The notes below the pieces were generated by a model. The model ran no database searches. It was given only the letters and a program-made list of their open reading frames with translations, and was not told where the DNA came from. From JAFGPF01 sp034430675 (GTDB lineage: Bacteria > Chloroflexota > Dehalococcoidia > Dehalococcoidales > RBG-16-60-22), in NCBI GenBank assembly GCA_034430675.1, contig DAOUEB010000027.1, positions 1 through 64,000 of the forward strand: DNA of 64,000 bases, read 5' to 3'. The position numbers were made by a program, and so were the translations under genes. Each line of letters opens with the position of its first letter. Position 1 is the first letter of the stretch. This document shows positions 23,870 through 32,361 of the stretch, piece by piece.

Positions 23870-24294
23870 CAGCTATTCTCCAGGCTTTCGATAATCTGCC
23901 AGGCCTGTTCCTGGCTTATATCCTTCTCTTCCTCCCAAAGTATTTTGTTCCATATCTCAAGGTAGGTATTGGAACCGGCAACGACAACTTCATCGACAAT
24001 CTCGGCATGCTCGCGCAGCGGCGCCGGTATGGCAATCCGACCCTGATTATCTATCCTGGTGCTGAAGGCCGTAGCGAAAAGGGCACGGCTCAGCTTCCTC
24101 ATCTTGCTGCGTGATAGCGGGCTATTGGTGAGATTAGCGGAGAGTTTCCTCCATTCCGGTGCTGTGTAGACGGTGATGCATTTTTCGGCTCCGGGCGTCA
24201 GTACCACGCCGTCTTTCAAGGCACCGCGGAATTTGGGTGGGAGGGGCACCCTGCCTTTGTCGTCTATCTTGTAATCAAACTCTCCGTAAAACAT
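23869..24294 (-). CDS. mraZ: Transcriptional regulator MraZ
   Basis: 141 aa. It is an AbrB-fold double-psi dimer that binds repeated TGGGN boxes and represses the dcw operon. Two SpoVT/MraZ repeats are visible: FYGEFDYKIDDKGRVPLPPKFR (residues 2-23) and FSTRIDNQGRIAIPAPLR (around 77-94). The promoter of its own gene carries four TGG boxes at 10-bp steps, so autoregulation is well supported by sequence. Confidence 0.96.
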   Translation of the reverse strand: MFYGEFDYKIDDKGRVPLPPKFRGALKDGVVLTPGAEKCITVYTAPEWRKLSANLTNSPLSRSKMRKLSRALFATAFSTRIDNQGRIAIPAPLREHAEIVDEVVVAGSNTYLEIWNKILWEEEKDISQEQAWQIIESLENS

Positions 24295-24304
24295 AGCCTC
24301 AATT

Positions 24305-24343
24305 TCCTACCACGATTTACCACTACTACCCATATTTCACCAT
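24305..24343 (-). promoter_or_regulatory. MraZ operator: four TGG boxes at 10-bp period
   Basis: On the reverse strand TGGT, TGGG, TGGT and TGGT begin at 24342, 24332, 24322 and 24312, exactly one helical turn apart. They lie between the -10 box and the mraZ start. This is the known arrangement of MraZ binding sites (TGGGN with 5-bp spacers). Confidence 0.8.
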
Positions 24344-24372
24344 TTTATAACACACTAACCCACATTTGTCAA
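24344..24372 (-). promoter_or_regulatory. Promoter of the dcw operon
   Basis: Reverse strand TTGACA (24372-24367), 17 bp, TATAAA (24349-24344), about 50 bp before the mraZ ATG and immediately upstream of the MraZ boxes. Confidence 0.8.
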
Positions 24373-24559
24373 GTCTTTTCAGGGAATTTTTAAGAAATTG
24401 TGACAAATTCGTGACATATTCGGGTACTTCAGCTATGGTTGAAGCTGAAAATGAAAATCAGTATCTGGTGGGGAAGGGGGGGGAAGTGGTTCTTATACAG
24501 ATATTTCCATCACAAGCCTCAGATATGGTACAATATATCTTGTTTTGTGAGAAGAGATT

Positions 24560-25060
24560 ATGTTGAATATAGCCATACTTACTATCAGTGATAAGGGTTC
24601 CCAGGGACAGCGCCAGGACAAGAGCGGCGAGGTAATCCGGGACATCCTGTCGCGGATAGAGAGTGCTATTATTAAATATGAGGTTGTCCCCGATGAGCGG
24701 GATATTATCGCCGGCAAGCTTATCGAGTGGGCTGACGGGGGAGGGGTGGATGTTATTTTGACCACCGGCGGTACCGGGCTGGCCCGACGGGATGTCACGC
24801 CGGAAGCGACGCTATCGGTGATAGACAGGAGCGCTCCGGGTTTTGCCGAGGCGATGAGAGCCAGGTCCCTGGAAAAAACGCCGATGGCGGTATTGAGCAG
24901 GGGAGTGTCCGGCCTGCGAGGGCAGTGCCTTATCATCAACCTGCCGGGCAGTCCCAAGGCGGTACAGGAATGTCTTGAGGTGATATTGCCGGCCATTCCT
25001 CACGCCGTGGAAATCATTAAGGGAGAGGTGACGGAGCATACTATCGGTATGCCGGGGTAG
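24560..25060 (+). CDS. MogA/MoaB-family molybdopterin biosynthesis protein
   Basis: 166 aa from the ATG at 24560 (GAGAAGAG upstream). MogA/MoaB proteins adenylylate molybdopterin before molybdate insertion. The family motifs are AILTISDKGSQGQRQDKSG (residues 4-22), ILTTGGTGLARRDVTPEA (around 73-90) and NLPGSPKAVQE (around 133-143). It is a single-domain protein like MoaB rather than a fusion. Its presence implies molybdenum- or tungsten-cofactor enzymes elsewhere in the genome. It is 9 bp ahead of trmD. Confidence 0.88.
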   Translation: MLNIAILTISDKGSQGQRQDKSGEVIRDILSRIESAIIKYEVVPDERDIIAGKLIEWADGGGVDVILTTGGTGLARRDVTPEATLSVIDRSAPGFAEAMRARSLEKTPMAVLSRGVSGLRGQCLIINLPGSPKAVQECLEVILPAIPHAVEIIKGEVTEHTIGMPG

Positions 25061-25069
25061 TTTGGGGCG

Positions 25070-25840
25070 ATGCGCATTGATATTCTGACTCTATTTCCGC
25101 AGATGTTTGAAATGCCGTTCAGCTTTGGCATTTTCAAGCGGGCCGTTGATAACGGGCTGGTCAGTCTCAACCTGCATAATATCCGGGACTATACCCATGA
25201 TAAGCACCATACCGCGGATGACTATCCTCATGGCGGCGGCGCCGGCATGGTGCTCAAACCAGAGCCTATTTTTGAGGCGGTTGAGGCCATCAAAGCCGGC
25301 ATTGGGGACGAAGAGGCTGAACCGCCGGTTATCTTGCTTACTCCCCAGGGGCGGCTCTTTTCGCAGCAGATTGCCCAGGAGCTGTCGCAGAATCGTCACC
25401 TGGTTTTTATTTGCGGTCACTATGAGGGAGTCGACGAGCGGGTGCGGGAGCACCTGGCCACCGATGAAATCAGCATCGGCGATTACGTGCTGACGGGTGG
25501 CGAGGTCCCGGCCATGGTGGTCATCGACGCCGTACTACGAATGGTGCCGGGGGTGCTCGGCTCGGAAGACTCGCCCCTGGACGATTCTCATGCCGGCGGA
25601 CTGCTGGAATATCCCCAGTACACTCGCCCGGCCGACTATCGTGGGTGGAAGGTGCCGGAGGTTTTACTTTCCGGGAACCACGCCCGGATTGCCGAGTGGC
25701 GACGGGAGCAGATTATCCGGCGGACACTGGAGCGCCGCCCGGAACTTCTCAATAAAGTGAATCTCGGCCTCGAAGATAAACAACTGGTAGAACGCCTGAC
25801 AACCAAGCGGTCGCAGGTTAATAAGGATAGGGAGTCTTAA
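25070..25840 (+). CDS. trmD: tRNA (guanine37-N1)-methyltransferase TrmD
   Basis: 256 aa. It methylates G37 of tRNAs with a purine at 36, preventing frameshifts. It has the SPOUT trefoil knot: FICGHYEGVDERV (about 116-128) and EISIGDYVLTGGE (about 137-149). The N-terminal RIDILTLFPQMFE and catalytic-loop EDSPLDDSHAGGLLEYPQYTRP region are canonical. It is followed after 1 bp by rplS, the conserved trmD-rplS order. Confidence 0.97.
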   Translation: MRIDILTLFPQMFEMPFSFGIFKRAVDNGLVSLNLHNIRDYTHDKHHTADDYPHGGGAGMVLKPEPIFEAVEAIKAGIGDEEAEPPVILLTPQGRLFSQQIAQELSQNRHLVFICGHYEGVDERVREHLATDEISIGDYVLTGGEVPAMVVIDAVLRMVPGVLGSEDSPLDDSHAGGLLEYPQYTRPADYRGWKVPEVLLSGNHARIAEWRREQIIRRTLERRPELLNKVNLGLEDKQLVERLTTKRSQVNKDRES

Positions 25841-25841
25841 C

Positions 25842-26474
25842 ATGGATATTGCATCACTGATTGACATCAAAAAGAATCCTAAAATTCCTGACATTGCCCC
25901 CGGTGATACGGTAAAAGTCAGTGCCAGGATAGTGGAAGCCGGCAAGGAACGCATCCAGGTGTTTCAGGGTGTGGTCCTCAAGATAAAGCGGGGCGGTACC
26001 GGTGCCAGCTTTACGGTACGGCATGTAGCCTACGGGATAGGTGTGGAGCGTACCTTCCTGCTGAATTCACCACTCGTGGAAAAAGTGGAAGTGGTACGGC
26101 AGGGAAAGGTACGCCGGTCCCGACTCTACTATCTGCGCAGTCTCAGCGGCAAGGAAGCCCGACGCAAGATAAAGCGTGTGGAGAGGAAGGCGAGACAGAT
26201 CGGCGGGGAGTTGCTGGAAGCGGAGCCGGAAGAAGTGCTTGAGCCGGAAGACGTATTGCCGGAAGAACCGGAGGCCGTGGTAGAGGAAGAAGTGGAAGCG
26301 GTCGTCGAGGAACAGCCTGAAGAAACGGTCGAGGAGAAACCCGAGGCGATAGCGGCCGAAGAGCCATTAGCAGAAGCCCCCGAACCGGAAGCCGTTCTTG
26401 AGACAGAGGCAGAGCCGGTAGCCGAAGAGGAAGCGAAAGCAACCCCCGAGGAACCGGAGAAAGAAACCCCCTGA
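25842..26474 (+). CDS. rplS: Ribosomal protein L19 with long acidic C-terminal extension
   Basis: 210 aa against about 115 for ordinary L19. Residues 1-115 are a normal L19 of the 50S subunit (GDTVKVSARIVE, FQGVVLKIKRGG, KVRRSRLYYLR). From about residue 122 the chain becomes a Glu/Pro/Ala/Val low-complexity tail of roughly 88 residues (repeated EEPEAV, VEE, EPEAV units) with no predicted fold. The tail is in frame with no sign of a frameshift. It might be disordered and surface exposed; its role is unknown. Confidence 0.95.
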   Translation: MDIASLIDIKKNPKIPDIAPGDTVKVSARIVEAGKERIQVFQGVVLKIKRGGTGASFTVRHVAYGIGVERTFLLNSPLVEKVEVVRQGKVRRSRLYYLRSLSGKEARRKIKRVERKARQIGGELLEAEPEEVLEPEDVLPEEPEAVVEEEVEAVVEEQPEETVEEKPEAIAAEEPLAEAPEPEAVLETEAEPVAEEEAKATPEEPEKETP

Positions 26475-26528
26475 CCCTGGCCGATAATTATTGCTGGGCA
26501 TAATCATAGACACCCTCTGGAGTCTGGG

Positions 26529-28934
26529 ATGAGATACGCCGAGATTAGTGTAAATTCGCCGGCAGCCCAGCGCCGGGCTTTCAGCTATGCCATTCCCTCA
26601 GGGCTGGACGTCCGTGAGGGACAGGCGGTACTGGTCCCCTTCGGCGAGAGAATTTTGCAGGGTATCGTTCTGGAGTTGACTCCCGTTCCCGCGGTGGAAG
26701 ACACCCGCGAGATTCTTGACGTCATCGAGTCGGAGCCGATTCTTTCGCCGCACCTGATATCGCTGGCGCGCTGGATAAGCGATTACTACCTCTCACCGCT
26801 TTTCGACGCCGTGGCTTTAATGCTGCCGCCGGGATTTGAGCGGAAAGCGGTAACATTCGTCAGCTTAGCGCATTCTGACACAGATATTTCATCACTTAAC
26901 GATGACCAGAGACGGGTTATCGATATCGTGTCGAGGCAGGGCAGGGTCGAGTTTAAGAAGCTGGAAAAAGCCCTCGGCAAGAAAAGGGCATCGGCCATCG
27001 TCTCGCAACTGGTCAGGCAGGGACTCCTGTCCCGAAGCTATGAGCTGGGACCGGTCAGGATAAGGCCGAAGACCGAGCTTTACATAAGCCTGACGGGTGA
27101 TAATATAGATGCTTCCAAGCTTGCGGTGAAGCAGACGGCTCTCATCGATTATCTTAAAGAACAAGCTGCGCCGGTTCCGTGGACGGAAGCACGCAGCAAG
27201 ACCGGTTGCAGCAAGGCCGTAGCCGATTCTCTCTTTAAAAAGGGGCTGGTGACGTTTCGGCAGGTGGAAGTCAGGCGCGAGCCGATTTCCTACGATAATA
27301 TTACGCCGTCCCGTCCGTTATCTCTAACTGCCGACCAGCAATCGGCTTTCGAGTCCATCAGGTCGAGCTTACATCAGGCAAATACTTCACCGGACGTATT
27401 CTTACTCCACGGCGTGACCGGCAGCGGCAAGACCGAGGTATATTTACAGGCTCTGGCCGAGGCGGTGAAGCTGGGGAAAAAGGGAATCGTGCTGGTGCCG
27501 GAAATTGCCCTGACACCGCAGACCATCGAGCGCTTTGCCTCGCGCTTTCCCCAGCGGGTGGCGGTGCTTCACAGCCGGCTTTCGCTGGGGGAGCAGTTCG
27601 ACGAATGGCACCTCATCAGGAACGGGGAGTTCGATGTCGTTATCGGCTCCCGCAGCGCCATTTTCGCCCCGCAACCGGAACTGGGCCTGATTATCATCGA
27701 TGAAGAGCACGAATGGACCTACAAGCAGGATAATTCGCCCCACTACCATGCCCGTAGTGTCGCCCTGAAGCTGGCGGAGCTGACCGGGGCGGTGGTGGTC
27801 CTGGGCAGCGCCACGCCGGATGTCGAGACTTTTTATAAGGCGCAAAGCGGCGATTATAAGCTGCTGGCACTTCCGGAGCGAGTCGTCCCCTTTGCCGGGG
27901 CGGCCCTGCCGCAGGTGGAGGTCGTGGACATGAGGGAGGAACTCAAGGCAGGGAACCGCAGCGTTTTCAGTCGGTCTCTATCGCAGGCGATAAATGAAGC
28001 CGTCGCCGCCCGGGAGCAGGTGATTCTATTTCTCAACCGGCGGGGCGGCGCTACCTTTATTCAATGTCGGCGGTGCGGATTCGTGCTGCGCTGTCGACGC
28101 TGCGAGGTGCCGCTCGCTCACCATATCGCCGACGATGTCCTCACCTGTCACCAGTGCGGCTACAAGACGCCGGTTCCCCAGGCCTGTCCCAACTGCACCA
28201 GTCGACAGTTAAAATTCCTGGGCATCGGTACGCAGAAGCTGGAGCAGGAAGCGCGCTACACGTTTCCCCGCGCCCGGCAAATGCGCTGGGACAGCGATAT
28301 TACCAGGGGCAAATCATCTCACGAAGCTATTTTACGAAGATTCCGGAATAAAGAGGCGGAAATTCTCATCGGCACCCAGATGGTGGCCAAGGGACATGAC
28401 ATACCCTCGGTAACGCTGGTGGGTGTGGTCAGCGCCGATACCAGCCTGAACCTGCCCGATTTCCGCTCCGGCGAAAGGACATTCCAGTTGCTGAGTCAGG
28501 TCGCCGGCAGGGCAGGGCGGGGGCCATCGGGGGGCAGGGTTGTCGTCCAGACCTTCTCCCCGGAGAACTACGCCATACGGGCGGCGGCCCGGCATGACTA
28601 CGCCTCTTTTTACGAGCAGGAGATTGCCTACCGGCTACAGCTGCATAATCCTCCCTTCGTACGACTCGCCCGGCTGGTCTACGTACATACCAATGACGCT
28701 ATCTGTCAGCGTGAAGCCGAGAGGATAAAGAAACTGCTTATCGAGGAAAGTGATGCCCGTGGCATTGGCGGTATTAGCATTATCGGTCCCGCCCCGGCCT
28801 TTATCCACCGCCTGAGGGGCCGGTTCCGCTGGCAGCTCATACTGCGTGGCTCCGAGCTATCCGCTTTCCTGTCGCCGATTGCCTTTCCCCAGGGCTGGAC
28901 GGTAGATATTGACCCGATGGCGCTTGTCCAGTAA
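26529..28934 (+). CDS. priA: Primosomal protein N' (PriA helicase)
   Basis: 801 aa. It is a 3'-5' helicase that reloads the replisome at stalled forks. The N-terminal 3'-DNA-binding domain (1-100) is followed by Walker A GVTGSGKTE (around 298-306) and the DEEH box IIDEEHEW (around 390). A CxxC zinc region (CRRCG, CRRC, CHQCG, CPNC; about 515-560) and helicase motifs including QVAGRAGRG follow. Length is at the usual range for PriA. It starts at the ATG at 26529, 54 bp after rplS. Confidence 0.96.
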   Translation: MRYAEISVNSPAAQRRAFSYAIPSGLDVREGQAVLVPFGERILQGIVLELTPVPAVEDTREILDVIESEPILSPHLISLARWISDYYLSPLFDAVALMLPPGFERKAVTFVSLAHSDTDISSLNDDQRRVIDIVSRQGRVEFKKLEKALGKKRASAIVSQLVRQGLLSRSYELGPVRIRPKTELYISLTGDNIDASKLAVKQTALIDYLKEQAAPVPWTEARSKTGCSKAVADSLFKKGLVTFRQVEVRREPISYDNITPSRPLSLTADQQSAFESIRSSLHQANTSPDVFLLHGVTGSGKTEVYLQALAEAVKLGKKGIVLVPEIALTPQTIERFASRFPQRVAVLHSRLSLGEQFDEWHLIRNGEFDVVIGSRSAIFAPQPELGLIIIDEEHEWTYKQDNSPHYHARSVALKLAELTGAVVVLGSATPDVETFYKAQSGDYKLLALPERVVPFAGAALPQVEVVDMREELKAGNRSVFSRSLSQAINEAVAAREQVILFLNRRGGATFIQCRRCGFVLRCRRCEVPLAHHIADDVLTCHQCGYKTPVPQACPNCTSRQLKFLGIGTQKLEQEARYTFPRARQMRWDSDITRGKSSHEAILRRFRNKEAEILIGTQMVAKGHDIPSVTLVGVVSADTSLNLPDFRSGERTFQLLSQVAGRAGRGPSGGRVVVQTFSPENYAIRAAARHDYASFYEQEIAYRLQLHNPPFVRLARLVYVHTNDAICQREAERIKKLLIEESDARGIGGISIIGPAPAFIHRLRGRFRWQLILRGSELSAFLSPIAFPQGWTVDIDPMALVQ

Positions 28935-28980
28935 ACTTAGAGTGGTTGTTTTCCGAAAATTATTATACTAAGGAGACTAC

Positions 28981-29475
28981 ATGGCGGTTCTGACTATTAG
29001 GACGTTGCCCGACCCTATACTGAGGCAGAAGACCAAAAGGGTCAGGACTATCGATAGGTCTGTTAAGAAGCTGGTAGCCGATATGCGTGAGACGATGCAT
29101 GCCGACCCCGGGCGGGTGGGGTTGTCTGCAAATCAGGTGGGTGTGTCTCTGCGCGTGACGGTTATCGGCATACCTGAACAAGAAGACATCATCCTGATAA
29201 ACCCGGAAATAGTACGCCGGAAGGGCCAGCGTCTGGTAAGTGAGGGCTGCCTCAGTATCCCCGGCTATATTGGAGAGTTATACCGGGCGGAGACGGTTAC
29301 GGCAAAGGGCCTCGGCCTGGACGGTAAGGAAATGCGGATAAAAGCGGAAGGGCTGCTGGCCCAGGCGCTGGAGCATGAGACTGACCATCTGGATGGGAAA
29401 GTTTACATCGACCGTATGGAAAGCCTGGACGCGCTGCGTAAAATTGAGCCGGAGGATACGGGCACCGAAATTTAG
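28981..29475 (+). CDS. def: Peptide deformylase
   Basis: 164 aa. It removes the N-formyl group from nascent proteins using Fe2+ or another metal. Motif 1 is GLSANQVGV (a G-L-x-A-x-Q variant), motif 2 is EGCLSIPG with the metal cysteine, and motif 3 is EHETDHLDG (HExxDH type). An AAGGAG site precedes the ATG. The stop overlaps the convergent regulator gene's stop by four bases. Confidence 0.96.
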   Translation: MAVLTIRTLPDPILRQKTKRVRTIDRSVKKLVADMRETMHADPGRVGLSANQVGVSLRVTVIGIPEQEDIILINPEIVRRKGQRLVSEGCLSIPGYIGELYRAETVTAKGLGLDGKEMRIKAEGLLAQALEHETDHLDGKVYIDRMESLDALRKIEPEDTGTEI

Positions 29476-29759
29476 AAGTCCAGCGCGGTGAATCGCTGGA
29501 CGATGTGGTTGTAGCGGTTGGTGACAGATGTCTCCGCCATATTTCCCGACGATTGGCTGTAATTGAAGTAAAAAAGCTCGTCGAGTCGGCAATCGGGGAA
29601 AGCCTTTTTAGCACCTATAATGAATTTTTCGTTAATGCCGCGTTTACCTTCACGTACGCGGTAAACCTGGCTCACCGATAGCCCCATTGCCCTGGCTAAA
29701 ACTGACAGGTTCTGGTATTTCCCGTTGGCCATTTCGAAGACTCTGGTCCTGATTATCAT
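29472..29759 (-). CDS. Small helix-turn-helix protein
   Basis: 95 aa. Residues 12-60 fit an XRE-like helix-turn-helix (LSVLARAMGLSVSQVYRVREGKRG is the recognisable stretch; key residues are L18, A21, G26, S28 and R34). The C-terminus is not recognised. It converges on def with a four-base overlap at the stops. It may be a stand-alone regulator; the target is unknown. Confidence 0.6.
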   Translation of the reverse strand: MIIRTRVFEMANGKYQNLSVLARAMGLSVSQVYRVREGKRGINEKFIIGAKKAFPDCRLDELFYFNYSQSSGNMAETSVTNRYNHIVQRFTALDF

Positions 29760-29948
29760 ACTACCTTAGTCCTGTGATAAAAATGTCAATTGGCCATATT
29801 ATAGTAAATATATATCCAAATGTCAAGTACATTAGCGAGGAAACATCAAGTATTTGACAGTAAAAGGCTGAAGGCATAAAATAGCTCAATTGTATATAAT
29901 TGTAAATATCATTTGTGATAAAATATTTAATTAGTCTAGTGAAAAGCT

Positions 29949-31400
29949 ATGCCTGAGAGTTGGCGACCTAAACCTGGTGATAGGATTTTCCGCCCCCGGA
30001 GAATTAAAAGATTTCGCCTGAGAAGAGTACTGGGGATTCCCGCTGTATTCAGCGCCGGTTATGGGAACGTTGGCTCCTCTATTTATTACGCCCTGGGTAT
30101 CGTCGCTCTGGTGGCTATGGGAGCCACCCCGGTGGCGCTGGGTATCGCTGGTGTTCTTTTTATTTTCACAGCGCTGACTTATGCCGAGGGTACGGCGGCT
30201 CTACCGGAAGCGGGTGGCTCGGCCAGCTTTACCCGTCATGCCTTCGGAAACACGGCCGGTTTTATCGCCGGCTGGGCCCTTATGCTGAGCTATATCGTCA
30301 CTATTTCTATCTCGGCTTTTACCATACCGCCTTATCTGGGGTTTTTCTGGGAGCCCTTCAAGACATCACCGATAATCGGCACCTTCGCTTCCATGGGAAT
30401 CGTCTTATTTCTCATGGTCATCAATGTCATCGGTATCCGGGAGACGTCGTTCATCAATGTCGGGGCGACCCTGATTGATATCCTGACACAGGTCTCGCTG
30501 GTGGTCATCGGTTTCGTATTGCTGTTCAATCCCACCGTGTTAATTCACCGTATCATCGACAACTGGCCGTCCACCAGTAACCTGGTTCTCGGTATCGCCC
30601 TGGCTACCATTGCCTATACCGGCATCGAAACGATGTCCCAGATGGCGGAAGAAACGAAGAAGCCGGAGAAAAGTGTGCCCCGGGCGATGATTATGATGAT
30701 TGTCGCCGTTCTGGTTATCTTCGCCGGTGTTTCACTGGTATCTCTTTCGGCCATGCCGGTTGAAGAGCTCGCCTCGGAATGGGCCAGAGACCCGGTAGCC
30801 GGTATCGCTTTCTATCTCCCCGTCGAGATAATACGGACTATCCTGAAGCCTCTCATTGCGGTCCTGGCCGGTACGATATTACTAATAGCCACCAATGCCG
30901 GGATTATCGGTGTCTCAAGGCTGGCTTTCTCGCAGGGGGCTCACGGCCTGGTACCGTCGGCGCTCAGCCGCGTGCACAGTCGGTTCAAAACGCCGTATAT
31001 TTCCATAATTGTCTTCAGTCTCATTGCTATTGCCATACTGCTCCCGGGATTTTTCGCGACCGATGTCTTCGCCAATATGGGCGCTCTCTATGCCGTCGGT
31101 TCGCTGCTCGCCTTTATGTTTGCTCATGCTTCCATCATCGGACTAAGAATTAAAAAGCCGGAAATGCCGCGTCCCTTCAAGCTCGGCTGGAATATAAGGA
31201 TTAAGGGACGTGAAATACCAATAAGCTCTGTGATAGGTCTGGCCTCAACGATGACGATATGGGTCATTATTTTAATCACCCAGACGTATAGTCGGTGGGT
31301 TGGTCTCGGCTGGATGGTAGCCGGCCTTATTGTCTATTATTTTGTACGGCGGAGGCGGCGCAAACCATCGGAGGAATGGCAAATAAAGCGGGAGAAATAA
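29949..31400 (+). CDS. APC-superfamily amino-acid permease
   Basis: 483 aa with about 12 hydrophobic segments between residues 35 and 470. The first helix has the VFSAGYGNVGSSIYYALG motif, typical of the APC fold's unwound substrate-binding helix (GxGxx(S/T)). These transport amino acids or amines with a cation. The start at 29949 lacks a strong ribosome site. The universal stress protein and two TrkA-type genes follow at 85, 30 and 9 bp, a layout seen for permeases regulated by nucleotide-binding partners. Confidence 0.85.
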   Translation: MPESWRPKPGDRIFRPRRIKRFRLRRVLGIPAVFSAGYGNVGSSIYYALGIVALVAMGATPVALGIAGVLFIFTALTYAEGTAALPEAGGSASFTRHAFGNTAGFIAGWALMLSYIVTISISAFTIPPYLGFFWEPFKTSPIIGTFASMGIVLFLMVINVIGIRETSFINVGATLIDILTQVSLVVIGFVLLFNPTVLIHRIIDNWPSTSNLVLGIALATIAYTGIETMSQMAEETKKPEKSVPRAMIMMIVAVLVIFAGVSLVSLSAMPVEELASEWARDPVAGIAFYLPVEIIRTILKPLIAVLAGTILLIATNAGIIGVSRLAFSQGAHGLVPSALSRVHSRFKTPYISIIVFSLIAIAILLPGFFATDVFANMGALYAVGSLLAFMFAHASIIGLRIKKPEMPRPFKLGWNIRIKGREIPISSVIGLASTMTIWVIILITQTYSRWVGLGWMVAGLIVYYFVRRRRRKPSEEWQIKREK

Positions 31401-31485
31401 AAAAAACGTCCAAAAGGGTATTGTAGATTTTTAATAATAGGATTATAATAGCCACTATCGAATAGAAAATTGGATGTAGAAGGCG

Positions 31486-31902
31486 ATGGAATTTAAAAAG
31501 GTTCTCGTACCTGTGGTCGGCAGTGAGGCGGATGGAGAAGCCATGAAGCTGGCCTGCCGGCTGGCCAAGAAAGATAAGGGTAAAGTCTGGGCGGTCTCCG
31601 TAGTGGCTATCAAGCGCGTCCTGCCGCTGGATGCTGAAATCGATTCCGAGATTCGGAGTGCCGAGGACGTGCTTGACAGCGTCGAGAGCATCGCTGAAGA
31701 AGAGGACTACGAAGTTGAGGCCGATGTCCTTCAAGCCCGGGAGGTCGGTCCGGCGATAGTGGATGAAGCTGTGGAAAGGGGCGTCGACATCATTTTGATG
31801 GGTATTACCTATAAGAGGCGCTTCGGGCAGTTCAGCCTGGGGAATGTCGTGCCTTACGTGTTGAAAAATTCTCCATGTCCAGTCATGCTCTACCAGCAGT
31901 AA
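31486..31902 (+). CDS. Universal stress protein (UspA family)
   Basis: 138 aa, a single Usp domain. The start FKKVLVPVVGSEADGEA holds the first strand and loop. The ATP-binding signature G-2x-G-9x-G appears only in part (MGITYKRRFGQFSLGNVVPYVL; final Ser/Thr replaced by Asn), so ATP binding is uncertain. It lies between a permease and TrkA-type genes, which suggests it regulates transport rather than general stress. Confidence 0.82.
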   Translation: MEFKKVLVPVVGSEADGEAMKLACRLAKKDKGKVWAVSVVAIKRVLPLDAEIDSEIRSAEDVLDSVESIAEEEDYEVEADVLQAREVGPAIVDEAVERGVDIILMGITYKRRFGQFSLGNVVPYVLKNSPCPVMLYQQ

Positions 31903-31932
31903 ATCAATGATAGCACGGAGTCGGATTTTCTT

Positions 31933-32352
31933 ATGAAAATAATAATTATGGGATGCGGGCGGGTCGGTGCCAGGTTCGCCTCGTTGATGGATGAAGATGG
32001 CCACGAGGTTACCGTCCTGGATAACGATACGTATAGTTTCCGCAGGTTGCCTCCTTCGTTCGGCGGCACGGCCCTCTTCGGTAATGGTATCGATGAGGAA
32101 GCCCAGAAAAGAGCCGGTATCGAAGAGGCGGATGTCTTTGTGGCGCTGACGCAGGGCGATAACCGTAATGTCATGTCGTGCCAGATTGCCAAGCACGTTT
32201 TCAACGTACCTAGGGTGATGTGCCGTATCTACGACCCGTTGCGCGAGGAAATGTACAGCGCTCTCGGCCTGGAAACGATTAGCCCCACGAAAGTATTTGC
32301 CCAGTTATTGAAGAACAAGATAGAAAAGACAGAGGAGAAGGCAGAGGATTGA
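31933..32352 (+). CDS. TrkA-N (RCK) NAD-binding protein
   Basis: 139 aa, a single Rossmann RCK-N domain: IIIMGCGRVGARFA (GxGxxG, residues 3-16), acidic D31 after strand 2 (TVLDND), then the VALTQGDNRNVMSCQIAKH stretch. RCK domains gate potassium channels or transporters upon NAD(H) or ATP binding. No C-terminal TrkA-C is present; its neighbour carries one. It probably pairs with the next protein. Confidence 0.85.
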   Translation: MKIIIMGCGRVGARFASLMDEDGHEVTVLDNDTYSFRRLPPSFGGTALFGNGIDEEAQKRAGIEEADVFVALTQGDNRNVMSCQIAKHVFNVPRVMCRIYDPLREEMYSALGLETISPTKVFAQLLKNKIEKTEEKAED

Positions 32353-32361
32353 GGTGAAAGT

